Below, piece by piece: positions 20,868-28,313 of a DNA stretch of 64,000 bases. The notes beneath the pieces are model-generated. The model ran no database searches, had not been told where the DNA came from, and was given only the letters and a program-made list of their open reading frames with translations. The number at the start of each line of letters is the position of its first letter. Position 1 is the stretch's first letter. Where the stretch lies: positions 1 through 64,000 of the forward strand of contig NZ_JAJNCX010000014.1 in the NCBI RefSeq assembly GCF_021026315.1, given 5' to 3'. The DNA is from Rhizobium sp. C4. GTDB taxonomy: Bacteria > Pseudomonadota > Alphaproteobacteria > Rhizobiales > Rhizobiaceae. A program made the position numbers and the translations under genes.

Positions 20868-21088
20868 CTCTCTCTCCTTGTTTAACTTGCCGTCGGGCCA
20901 ATCCCGATGACAGTGATGGGTCGGTGCTCCCGACCACGAAGAGAAAATAAATCGCGTTACCTAGCGGTTTTGACCAACCGAGCGGCGCATTTGGAACCGG
21001 AATCTGCAATCGTCGAATCATTTTGGTGGGCGGGATTTGCTGCGGCAATGTTAAGTTAGCATATCAGTAACCCAAGAGGTGAGCCGTG

Positions 21089-22393
21089 ATGCCGACTGCC
21101 ACTTTTGAGACATATCTTGCAATTGTCGTCGAGCTTGGAGATGCGCTCGCTGAAAAGAAGCGGTTGCGTGGAAATGAACGCTGGAAAGCCGCTTTGAAAA
21201 TGGTTCAGAAAGATGGCGGTAGCTGGGGTGGTTATATGAACACGCCACCTGGCTCAGTAAAACCTCTCCGTTGCGTTAGCCGAAGAATGCACGACGAGAT
21301 TAAGGCGGAGGCTTTACCGTATTTCAATATGTATCCTACGCTGAAAGACATCGTAGATCGGCTTGACGCGGCTTACATTCCTTATGCGAAAGTCTTTCGC
21401 GCGTTGGACTCGAGAAAGACGCCGTTGGTTGTGGGTGCCACACGCGGCCCTGCATATGAGCGTGCCGCCCTAGAGCGTGTTCTTTCGAACGATGGGACTT
21501 CGCTTTCCGAAGTTCGTAACGATCTCGGATACTGGTTCGACCTTGTTGATAGAGCCGCGTATCAAGACGGCCGCTTAGGGCACCGCAGGCGCGTCATGAC
21601 ATTCGGCCGTAGCCTTATAGAAACCCTCACCAAAAACCCTGAAATAATTGTCAGCGGAGATGAAAAAAGGCAGTGGCTATTGACTCATATTCTATGTCGT
21701 ACGTCCTGGCGTGCATACCTTTGGGGTGACCGCGCGATGGAGGACTATTGCGTAGGCGTGTTGCACAATCTTCTGCGGGAGTTTCCGGACTTTGTCGTGC
21801 ATTCGCGTATCCTTGCACATGTGAGTTATCACGATAAGAAATCCACCGCTCCCTTTGTAGATCTGAAGGCATACGACGCTGGTGTGAAGACATGCGTCCC
21901 GAAATTTCATCACTCTATAGGAGCAAGCCTCAATAATGCTGCTGCGTCGGTCATCGATATTGGCGGTAATTCAATCTCGATTGACGACCGATTGCACGTA
22001 CTAGGTGATAGAACAATTCGCGAGGCGCTTGATTTGGGTAGGGCCGTTGATGAAAACGAGGGCGATCTTGAGGGTGCCGCGATGTGTACAAGGCGTTACG
22101 CTGTTACGCTAGCTGAACTGGATCGCGACTACGATGGCGGCAGACGAGCAATCAGCGATATTCGAACTACGCTCCGGGCTAACAATTTTTCGGCTCCTCT
22201 GGCAGAAGTACGCCTCATTCAGGCCGAAGCAGATATCTGCGAAGCCGAATGGAAACTGGAAGGGAAAGTCAGCAGTCTAGTTGAGTGCGGGGTTTTGTTG
22301 GAAAGAGCCGCAGGAATGGCGGAACATCGTGGGTTAGCACTCTCAGAGGAGGCAAGGGCTTATCGGGAGCGAGCCAGCCAGCTCGGAAGATGA
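21089..22393 (+). CDS. Unknown 434-aa protein (module a cargo)
   Basis: No recognised domain. The sequence is mostly soluble and helical. The N-terminal third (TFETYLAIVVELGDALAEKKRLRGNERWKAA) looks alpha-helical, and the C-terminal third (ALDLGRAVDENEGDLEGAAMCTRRYAVTLAELD) has a TPR-like helical pattern. The ATG at 21089 is preceded by AGAGGTGA; a GTG one codon earlier is in frame. Its stop overlaps the ATG of the next gene (ATGA), so the two are translated together. Both lie between two att half-sites (20191 and 22777), which suggests one accessory module, possibly defence (inference from position only). Confidence 0.65.
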   Translation: MPTATFETYLAIVVELGDALAEKKRLRGNERWKAALKMVQKDGGSWGGYMNTPPGSVKPLRCVSRRMHDEIKAEALPYFNMYPTLKDIVDRLDAAYIPYAKVFRALDSRKTPLVVGATRGPAYERAALERVLSNDGTSLSEVRNDLGYWFDLVDRAAYQDGRLGHRRRVMTFGRSLIETLTKNPEIIVSGDEKRQWLLTHILCRTSWRAYLWGDRAMEDYCVGVLHNLLREFPDFVVHSRILAHVSYHDKKSTAPFVDLKAYDAGVKTCVPKFHHSIGASLNNAAASVIDIGGNSISIDDRLHVLGDRTIREALDLGRAVDENEGDLEGAAMCTRRYAVTLAELDRDYDGGRRAISDIRTTLRANNFSAPLAEVRLIQAEADICEAEWKLEGKVSSLVECGVLLERAAGMAEHRGLALSEEARAYRERASQLGR

Positions 22394-22716
22394 CAGTAAT
22401 GAATGGTCAATTCTACAAAAATGCGTTCAAAGACGCATATCGATTTTCCCGAATGAGGTTGCGGGGCATTGTTAATACTGATTTGGAGGCGTGGAAAATA
22501 TATGTAAATCGATATATGAAAATCGACAATGTAATTGGTGGTAATATATATAGGTTTGCTGAAAGTTGTGCAAACAGTAGATGTATTGCAGACGTGTTTA
22601 GCATTGAAATTAGATATGCACGAATTAGACTTACGATGGATTTGAAGAATTCAACTCACCCTGTTGATGTATTTTTGCGCGATAAAATGAATACGAGAAG
22701 GCGAGGAAGATTCTAA
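22390..22716 (+). CDS. Unknown 108-aa basic protein coupled to the 434-aa gene
   Basis: The ATG overlaps the upstream stop. The protein (MTVMNGQFYKNAFKDAYRFSRMRLRG...) is basic, AT-rich in codons compared with the core genes, and lacks membrane segments. It ends TRRRGRF. No family is recognised. Coupling argues that it works with the 434-aa product. Confidence 0.5.
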   Translation: MTVMNGQFYKNAFKDAYRFSRMRLRGIVNTDLEAWKIYVNRYMKIDNVIGGNIYRFAESCANSRCIADVFSIEIRYARIRLTMDLKNSTHPVDVFLRDKMNTRRRGRF

Positions 22717-22776
22717 ATATGTTGAGGTCGGGGCTGCTCAATCCGTCGTCATTCAGGAGGCTTAATCCTGCTGATG

Positions 22777-22790
22777 TTTTGCTACATTAA
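22777..22790 (+). repeat. Internal att-like half-site 2
   Basis: TTTTGCTACATTAA differs from the left-end core TTATGCTACATTAA at one base. The similarity extends upstream: GCTTAATCCTGCTGATG here resembles GCATAATCTCTTGACA at attL, i.e. both the comM-like side and the element side seem present. It lies in a gene-free gap (22717-22879). Confidence 0.75.
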
Positions 22791-22879
22791 TGAGCATGGA
22801 TCGCGCTGCGGCTCATTACAATAGGTCGCGCCCGAACTGTTTGCTAAATCTATGAGGGTAGGCAGAGCGTCAGCCTAGA

Positions 22880-23470
22880 CTAGGGCCTGTTCGACCGCCT
22901 TAAAGTGGTAGGAAGCATGTCGTCGATTTCTTTGTCGGAGAACATAAGTTCCTCATTGTCCTTCAAAGATTCCTGCGCCTTCTTGTACGCCTTCCCGTCC
23001 GTGAATGGTGCCGCCCGATATATTTCGTGAAGATTGGCCTGCAGCGCGTCGCGCTTTGCACGGAGGTCGTCAATTTGGACCGCCGAGTTGAGCGCGTCGG
23101 TTATCAGGCTGAGGTAAGATTCTCGCACATTCCAGATGTCGGACGCGGTTTCCCTGTGTCGTTGCGCAAGCGCACCGGGGTCTAAGTCTTTCTGATACGC
23201 GTTGTAGATCAGGCTTAGAATGGCAAGCACGACGGTCGCGTATTCCGCATACTGCAGAAGCCCAGTCTCCGCCCTGAAAACGGCCGCTACCGCGCCGCTG
23301 GCGATGAGCGCGGACAGGATGATGTTGAACCACTTCGCATACCATTGATGATCGGCAAGTCGCTCGGCCATCTTCTCGTGGATCTTGTGGGTGTAGGCGC
23401 AACGGCCATAACACTCGCGTACTTGGCTCTCGAGTTGGTATCGTGGATCAGATTGGGAAGGTTGTGCCAA
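22880..23470 (-). CDS. SLATT-domain two-TM effector (CBASS)
   Basis: A 196-aa SLATT-family protein: a charged N-terminal helix (YGRCAYTHKIHEKMAERLADHQWYAKW), two adjacent membrane helices (FNIILSALIASGAVAAVF and YAEYATVVLAILSLIYNAY), then a helical cytoplasmic tail (RHRETASDIWNVRESYLSLI). SLATT proteins are pore-type effectors that depolarise the membrane when a nucleotide second messenger is made. It starts inside the 3' end of the nucleotidyltransferase gene (23-bp overlap), so the two form one operon and almost surely one system. Confidence 0.88.
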   Translation of the reverse strand: MAQPSQSDPRYQLESQVRECYGRCAYTHKIHEKMAERLADHQWYAKWFNIILSALIASGAVAAVFRAETGLLQYAEYATVVLAILSLIYNAYQKDLDPGALAQRHRETASDIWNVRESYLSLITDALNSAVQIDDLRAKRDALQANLHEIYRAAPFTDGKAYKKAQESLKDNEELMFSDKEIDDMLPTTLRRSNRP

Positions 23471-24329
23471 AGACGGTCCTCCATTTCACGCGGCGCTGTG
23501 CGGCCTTATCGTCGGCCTGCATATTGCAGGCCTCAACGGCGATATTGTAGTCCGTGAGCGCTTTCGTCCAGAATACCCCTGACTTGTAGACGTACGAGCC
23601 GCTCCCAGGCATGCGCCAATAGGTTTTCTCTCGGTCGAGGTCGTAGAGGTACTTCAAAAAATCACGAACCAGGTAGTCATGGAAGCCGTACGACTTATCC
23701 CGGTACTCCCACTTTTCGATGAACTGGTAGGCGAGTGCGTCGATCAAGGCCCCGCTCATCGGGACGCTATTGTGGTTCTTCCACACCCGCATCATCCGAC
23801 AAAGAGCTTTGAGGTTGCCGTTGACGGCTTTATTTCGGGTCTGAACGGCATCCATCTCTGCCCGAGGATTGCACGTCCGCCAAGCGCCTCCCCCGTTCGA
23901 ATCGGCAAAGGTCCAAGAACCATCTTTGTTGGTGAAGTACGGCAGAATTTCGTACGTGATCCCGTCCGTGAACGAGATCACGACAACCTGACCATCGCCG
24001 CCGACCTTGCTAGATTTGTAGGTATTGAGGAGGGAGTTTTTTACTGCTTGAAGTAGCGCTGACTGGCCGTTGGACTGATACCCGCTATATTTGACGTATT
24101 GCGCGTAAGGGAGCTGAAAGCCGATATCGAGGTCGCTTATTCCTCTCGCGGCCGTGTCCCGACCGTAGGAGCCGACATAGAGGCTGTGAGCGGAACTCGA
24201 ATCGGTGTTCCAAAAGTCAGCGTTGAGGCGCGTAGTAATGCGTCGGTAGCGTTGGCCGATCGAGCTGATTAGCTCAGAGCCGATATTGTAGTTGTTCCGG
24301 AAGTTGTAGAATTCGTCAGCAACACTCAT
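23448..24329 (-). CDS. CD-NTase (SMODS nucleotidyltransferase) of a CBASS system
   Basis: A 293-aa polymerase-beta-fold nucleotidyltransferase. The active-site loop GSYGRDTAARGISDLDIGF gives the GS motif and the DxD pair; the third acid is probably E in GITYEILPYF. Such enzymes make cyclic oligonucleotides on phage infection and signal to the downstream effector, here SLATT. MSVADEF at 24329 is chosen because GGGAGGGGGCGAG precedes it. A start 26 codons upstream would add a spurious signal-like stretch. No Cap2/Cap3 or HORMA genes are present, so this is a minimal two-gene (type I-like) layout. Confidence 0.88.
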   Translation of the reverse strand: MSVADEFYNFRNNYNIGSELISSIGQRYRRITTRLNADFWNTDSSSAHSLYVGSYGRDTAARGISDLDIGFQLPYAQYVKYSGYQSNGQSALLQAVKNSLLNTYKSSKVGGDGQVVVISFTDGITYEILPYFTNKDGSWTFADSNGGGAWRTCNPRAEMDAVQTRNKAVNGNLKALCRMMRVWKNHNSVPMSGALIDALAYQFIEKWEYRDKSYGFHDYLVRDFLKYLYDLDREKTYWRMPGSGSYVYKSGVFWTKALTDYNIAVEACNMQADDKAAQRRVKWRTVFGTTFPI

Positions 24330-24680
24330 CTCGCCCCCTCCCATCGCGCAAATGGTAAGAGATGAAAGTATTATGCCTGCAACGCAACCCATCAGGCGAA
24401 AGTCCAACAGAAATATTTACGTGTGGTTGTTACTTGACGTCAGCGGTCCGAGGTGAGGGCTGGCGTCCAGAGCCCTTGTGATCGTGAATTGGGCGTCCCT
24501 TACACCTATCTGCTGAGCAACCGATTTGCCTCAACGGGAACTCTCAATGGCATGGCACGTCCGCTTCTGGCGCAGCGGTCGCCAGACCATATTAACATTG
24601 TGATACATTAAATACGCGTAAGGCTAGAAGGGCGGGCCATCCCATAATCAACATCCATGCGGACTAGCGGAGGCGGTAAT
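24330..24680. other. Intergenic: CBASS promoter region and att-like half-site 3
   Basis: No gene is supported here. The left part should hold the promoter of the minus-strand CBASS pair; the right part holds the half-site at 24598-24611 and then the start of a decayed transposase fragment. Confidence 0.5.
24598..24611 (+). repeat. Internal att-like half-site 3
   Basis: TTGTGATACATTAA, two differences from the left-end core. With flanks, TTAACATTGTGATACATTAA against TTGACATTATGCTACATTAA matches at 17 of 20 positions (counted by eye). It separates the CBASS pair from the radical SAM module. Confidence 0.7.
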
Positions 24681-24689
24681 AGAGCCGTC

Positions 24690-24932
24690 TGTCGGAAGCG
24701 TTGGCGACAGTTACGACAACGCTCTCGTGAAACGATCAACGGCTTCTACAAGGCCGAGGTTAACCATCTCCGGGGACCGTGGCGCAACTTCGAAGCCGTG
24801 GAGTTCGCCACGCCGGAATGGGTCGGCTGGTATAACAACGCCGCCTTCTGGAGCCTATCGTCAGCATACCGCCAGCCGATGGCCGAAGAACGATACTACG
24901 CCATGCTGGACGCAGCAGCCATGGCCGCATAA
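24690..24932 (+). pseudogene. IS3-family transposase C-terminal fragment
   Basis: The translation ETINGFYKAEVNHLRGPWRN, then FEAVEFATPEWVGWYNN and EERYYAMLD, matches the C-terminus of IS3-family OrfB proteins (KAEVIHRRGPW..., EWVDWFNNRRL...). The middle is garbled where RRLLEPIGNIPP is expected, and everything upstream of the final 80 residues is missing. A dead fragment left by an earlier insertion. Confidence 0.8.
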
Positions 24933-24994
24933 CTTAAACGAAATGGCCTCCGACAAACCCGGCGCGGTTCAGACGCTATATCCGTAATCAAGAA

Positions 24995-25030
24995 AAGGTC
25001 GACAAGGCTTATGACTTTGCCGACCTCTTT
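24995..25030 (-). terminator. Probable terminator of the radical SAM/peptide operon
   Basis: AAGGTCGACAAGG and CTTTGCCGACCTCTTT form a stem with one mismatch. On the minus strand it ends in a T-rich run (CCTTTTCTT). It lies about 90 bp beyond the stop of the peptide gene. Confidence 0.6.
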
Positions 25031-25117
25031 AACGGGCCTACTAACACATAGCAAAACCGCTTCTAACGGCTCGGCGCAGCGTTTCAAATCCCCACCTTTG
25101 GTGGAGGACGTGACTTT

Positions 25118-25306
25118 TCAAAAGCGGTAGGTCCAAGTCCATTCTACACTGCCCGCTGTCCGCGGGGCAGACATCCCCTCTGTGCCTCTTCGAAGGAGAT
25201 GCTCGGTGAAATTCACCTGCTCCGGAGTCATGCCTGACCTGTCGCCGTCGAGCTTTGCCTGAAGCGACTTCACATCATCTTCTGTGAGATTAATCTCGCG
25301 TGCCAT
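25118..25306 (-). CDS. Putative RiPP precursor peptide ending WTWTYRF
   Basis: A 62-aa peptide: an acidic helical leader (MAREINLTEDDVKSLQAKLD, then GMTPEQVNFTEHLLRRG), a Gly/Ser/Pro linker (TEGMSAPRTAGS) and the terminal VEWTWTYRF. The Shine-Dalgarno AGGGAGAC overlaps the stop codon of the radical SAM gene 11 bp upstream, so the two are translationally linked. The final seven residues place W, W and F where darobactin (WNWSKSF) has them and end YRF as dynobactin does. Those are radical-SAM-crosslinked BamA inhibitors. The likeness is by pattern only; the crosslinks and target here are inference. An alternative is an accessory protein of the maturase. Confidence 0.7.
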   Translation of the reverse strand: MAREINLTEDDVKSLQAKLDGDRSGMTPEQVNFTEHLLRRGTEGMSAPRTAGSVEWTWTYRF

Positions 25307-25317
25307 AAAAAGTCTCC

Positions 25318-26643
25318 CTATAAGATTGTGTTGCGAACATCACCGATAAGCGACCGCAAACCACAACACTCGACTTGCCCCTCCTTCCCATGCAACTGGC
25401 GAAGACGCACATCGTGCGGGCATCCGCCGCTACAGATTGCATACTCGGGGCACCCAGAAGTATGCAACTTGGCGTCGTCCACCACCTTGATGGCAGATGC
25501 CAATTTTGTTGAATCCCTCATCATTTCACCCAGTCCGATTGACTCTATGTTGCCAAACGTGAAGTCAGGATCGCCTACATACTTGTCGCAGGCGGAAACA
25601 TCTCCGTTAGGCTCGATAGTCAAGTATCGACCCATGCAGTTTTCTCTATAGATGCAAAGTCCTGTATATCCCGCTTTCACCGCGTCAACCAATGCTTGCA
25701 ATTCGCGAATGGTTATTGCGCTACGATAGTCCCTCCACCAAACATCGAATAAATCACGCAGAAAATCAGAAAATACTTTCCATGGCAGCCATGATTCGTC
25801 ACTATCCCTGATGCTGTTGCTCGGCAACGCATTGAGGAGGGCGACGGCGGGGACCTTTAAATCGACCAGATATTCGAGATAAGCTCTGGGTCCCAACTTT
25901 ATTACGCATTCATCAACCACGGCGAGCGCTCCCACCCGCAGGCCAGAGGCCTGCAACATGGATATTCCTCTCTGCACTGCAGCGGATGTGCCTTGGCCTT
26001 TCTTGTCTACCCTTCGCAAATCGTGAACTTCGGGCGGTCCATCGATACTCACTCCAATATTGACTCTGTATTTCTTGAAGAGTTCAATCCATTCTGGAGT
26101 GATCCGCGTTGCATTAGTTTGAAGTGAATTAGCTATCTTCATATTTGGGGCGGCGTACTGCTGCTGTATCCATAAAGCGCGCTCCACATACTCGATTGGC
26201 AGGAGGGTTACTTCTCCCCCATGCCAAACAAAGTCAACTTCGTCGATGTGAGGAGAAGTTAATACCTGATGACTGATATTGGCAAGCGTTTGCAGGGGCA
26301 TAACATTTCCCGCGCCCGACCGCCAAGAATGACAGTATGTGCATCGGAGATTACATAATCTTGTGGCTTTCAATATTATTACAACGTGCCTGCTGGGGGT
26401 AGAGAAAGTGCTTTTTGGACCATTCTGTATTCGGCGAACGATATCGTATTCCTCTTCAGAGAAGAGGTCTAAACCAGATCGAAATCTTAGATTCCATATG
26501 TCTATGCCATCTTCTTCTATAAGCGGCATAAAGGCTTCGGCCGATTTTCGTGGTAGAAGGGCAAGTAAAGACTCTAGTGCATCCCCTCCTTCGGGAGGGC
26601 CAGATCGAGGGGGTTCAAATACTTCTTCGGCGACAATCTTCAT
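25318..26643 (-). CDS. Radical SAM/SPASM peptide maturase
   Basis: A 441-aa enzyme. Residues about 85-110 carry the [4Fe-4S] motif CNLRCTYC, followed by WHGGEVTLL (the GGEP-type SAM motif) and IGVSIDGPPEVHD. The C-terminal SPASM region has spaced cysteines: CMGRYLTIEPNGDVSACDKYVGD, CPEYAICSGGCPHD and ECCGLRSLI, for auxiliary clusters. The layout is that of maturases that crosslink or epimerise ribosomal peptides. AGGGAGGCG precedes the ATG. The N-terminal 85 residues (LESLLALLPRKSAEAFMPLI...) may bind the leader. No transporter or protease gene is nearby. Confidence 0.9.
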   Translation of the reverse strand: MKIVAEEVFEPPRSGPPEGGDALESLLALLPRKSAEAFMPLIEEDGIDIWNLRFRSGLDLFSEEEYDIVRRIQNGPKSTFSTPSRHVVIILKATRLCNLRCTYCHSWRSGAGNVMPLQTLANISHQVLTSPHIDEVDFVWHGGEVTLLPIEYVERALWIQQQYAAPNMKIANSLQTNATRITPEWIELFKKYRVNIGVSIDGPPEVHDLRRVDKKGQGTSAAVQRGISMLQASGLRVGALAVVDECVIKLGPRAYLEYLVDLKVPAVALLNALPSNSIRDSDESWLPWKVFSDFLRDLFDVWWRDYRSAITIRELQALVDAVKAGYTGLCIYRENCMGRYLTIEPNGDVSACDKYVGDPDFTFGNIESIGLGEMMRDSTKLASAIKVVDDAKLHTSGCPEYAICSGGCPHDVRLRQLHGKEGQVECCGLRSLIGDVRNTIL

Positions 26644-26967
26644 TGTAAGCGCCTCCCTATCGACAGCAATGCTACCTCATAAATTGTAAAAATCAAGCAA
26701 GAATTGAGTAATCATGGCATCATTAGTATTTGAAGTTGCATTTTTAATCGCAAAAATATATCTTTGGATTCGACGCAGCTTGTAGATGGATATACGGGAA
26801 GAGTATTCGGGGATTCCCACAAATATACGCGAAGTATTTCTGTGAGATTATTAATTGCCTGTTTAGGGCCGACACTGGGAGGGGCATCTATAATTTGTCT
26901 CTTGAGTGTGGCCATCTTCTAGATTTGCAGTGCCTTAACAGCTAGAACCGATCAACAAGGTGAGCGC

Positions 26968-27366
26968 ATGAGCACTTTTGAGCAACCAGAGATCGTTAGT
27001 CGTGAAGATGTCGTAAAGATGGGAGGTCTGCTCCCTCTTACGGACGCAGAGATCAACAGTATTGCTGAATTGGTAGGGGTTTCGCCTAGCGAGATTACTA
27101 GGCTACCCGTGTATCGGGTCATTTCAAGCGGTGATTGGACCCCGTCCTTGAAGGATTTCTTGGCAGAGTCGATGAGTAGAATGCCCTTTGCTCACACCAA
27201 AGCTGCGATGCAGGGGTATCTTACCCTAGAAAAAGTGGAAGAGTATGCGACAGGAAAATTCACAATGCGTAATCCCGTTACTGGCGAAAGCGAAGAATTT
27301 ACACTCCTCTACCCGTACCCGAACCTTAGCTGGCGCACACAATTTGCTAAAATTCTGATACATTAA
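26968..27366 (+). CDS. Unknown 132-aa protein ending inside an att half-site
   Basis: The ATG is preceded by AAGGTGAGCGC, a good ribosome site. The protein is soluble (MSTFEQPEIVSREDVVKMGG...) without a recognised domain. The stop TAA (27364-27366) is the last triplet of half-site 4, and the final residues KILIH are encoded by it. The gene may therefore be cut short at its 3' end by a past integration. It is divergent from the radical SAM gene across an AT-rich gap of about 320 bp in which I see no other convincing gene. Confidence 0.6.
   Translation: MSTFEQPEIVSREDVVKMGGLLPLTDAEINSIAELVGVSPSEITRLPVYRVISSGDWTPSLKDFLAESMSRMPFAHTKAAMQGYLTLEKVEEYATGKFTMRNPVTGESEEFTLLYPYPNLSWRTQFAKILIH
27353..27366 (+). 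repeat. Internal att-like half-site 4
   Basis: TTCTGATACATTAA followed by TTGC, as at the left end (TTATGCTACATTAA-TTGC). Two differences in 14 bases, then four shared bases. It lies between the radical SAM module and the large mob/recombinase module. AATTTGCT just upstream matches the comM side of attR. Confidence 0.72.
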
Positions 27367-27485
27367 TTGCATCCGCTGGATGCCTTTTAGACTCTTCTTG
27401 AAATGGCGGAAATCCGCCTTCACCTTCATAACGTCGCGCACCGCAAGAGATGAACCATCTGCCTGGCGGGGCGGCGGATAATCAT

Positions 27486-28313
27486 TTAGGCGTTTTCGAC
27501 GAACTCAAGTAACTTCATTCGCACGTGAACGATGGCAGGGCCGCTGGCTTGAAGTCCGCGCATGAATGCCGCGCTCCAACTATTCGTGCCTGCGGTGATT
27601 TCTGCAATTTTTCGGTCCTTACCAATCCGAGCGATCACGGCATCCAGAGCATAGTCGTCGAGATTCACCGCGAGCGTTTCGTGGTAGGTTGCCCACAGAT
27701 TCACGGTTGAGATCATGAATTGCTTCCCGAGGACGTTCCTAAGGTGGAACTGAACGAGGCTCCTCCTCGGCTCACCTAAGTCCGGGGTAGGAACCGGACG
27801 AAATGTCGCGGCACTATAGGGGGCGTCGATTTCCACCTGCCAGACAGGCCCGTTTGCCCAGGCGTCGAAATACGGATGAATGAACCGCTCATGCTCTGCT
27901 TCTCCCCTGTAAGTCTTCCCCTTTGTGCTTGAATTGCAGTGCATGCACGCGGGCACCAAGTTTGCGCGCATGATCGAAAATTCACTGTAGGTTGTCCGCG
28001 GGAGATAGTGGTCTAAGCTGCCGATGACTGGGGAACCGCACATTGGACAGTACTTTAACTGCTTGTTATCGCGTATAGCCTTTAATTCAGGGGAATTCTT
28101 TCTCCCGTCATAAAGGTCGTATCGTCTGTGGTGAAGATCACTATCAACATAGAGGGGATCGAAGGCCCACGGATTCCCACCGACGGCTCGATATGCCGCG
28201 TATGCTGCAAGCCACTCCTGCCTACCCGGTGCGAAAATTGGATCCCGGCATAGGGCTTCAATCTCGCTGTCGTCACCATCAGCGGATGTTGGTACGGGTA
28301 AGCTGCGCATCAA
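27486..28313 (-). CDS. HNH endonuclease, PtuB-like partner of the AAA ATPase
   Basis: A 275-aa nuclease with an HNH/zinc fold at residues about 90-130: YCPMCGSPVIGSLDHYLPR, then FSIMRANLVPACMHCNSSTKG gives the CxxC pairs, DH and N residues. Its ATG overlaps the stop of the upstream ATPase gene (ATGA), the order of Septu (PtuA ATPase then PtuB HNH). In Septu the ATPase senses infection and licenses nucleic-acid cleavage. Sequence divergence from classical PtuB cannot be judged here. Confidence 0.85.
   Translation of the reverse strand: MMRSLPVPTSADGDDSEIEALCRDPIFAPGRQEWLAAYAAYRAVGGNPWAFDPLYVDSDLHHRRYDLYDGRKNSPELKAIRDNKQLKYCPMCGSPVIGSLDHYLPRTTYSEFSIMRANLVPACMHCNSSTKGKTYRGEAEHERFIHPYFDAWANGPVWQVEIDAPYSAATFRPVPTPDLGEPRRSLVQFHLRNVLGKQFMISTVNLWATYHETLAVNLDDYALDAVIARIGKDRKIAEITAGTNSWSAAFMRGLQASGPAIVHVRMKLLEFVENA

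Noticed and set aside
26712-26915. Minus-strand 67-aa open frame upstream of the radical SAM gene
   Set aside because: The purine stretch is too close to the ATG, the sequence is AT-rich and without family likeness; more likely the promoter region.
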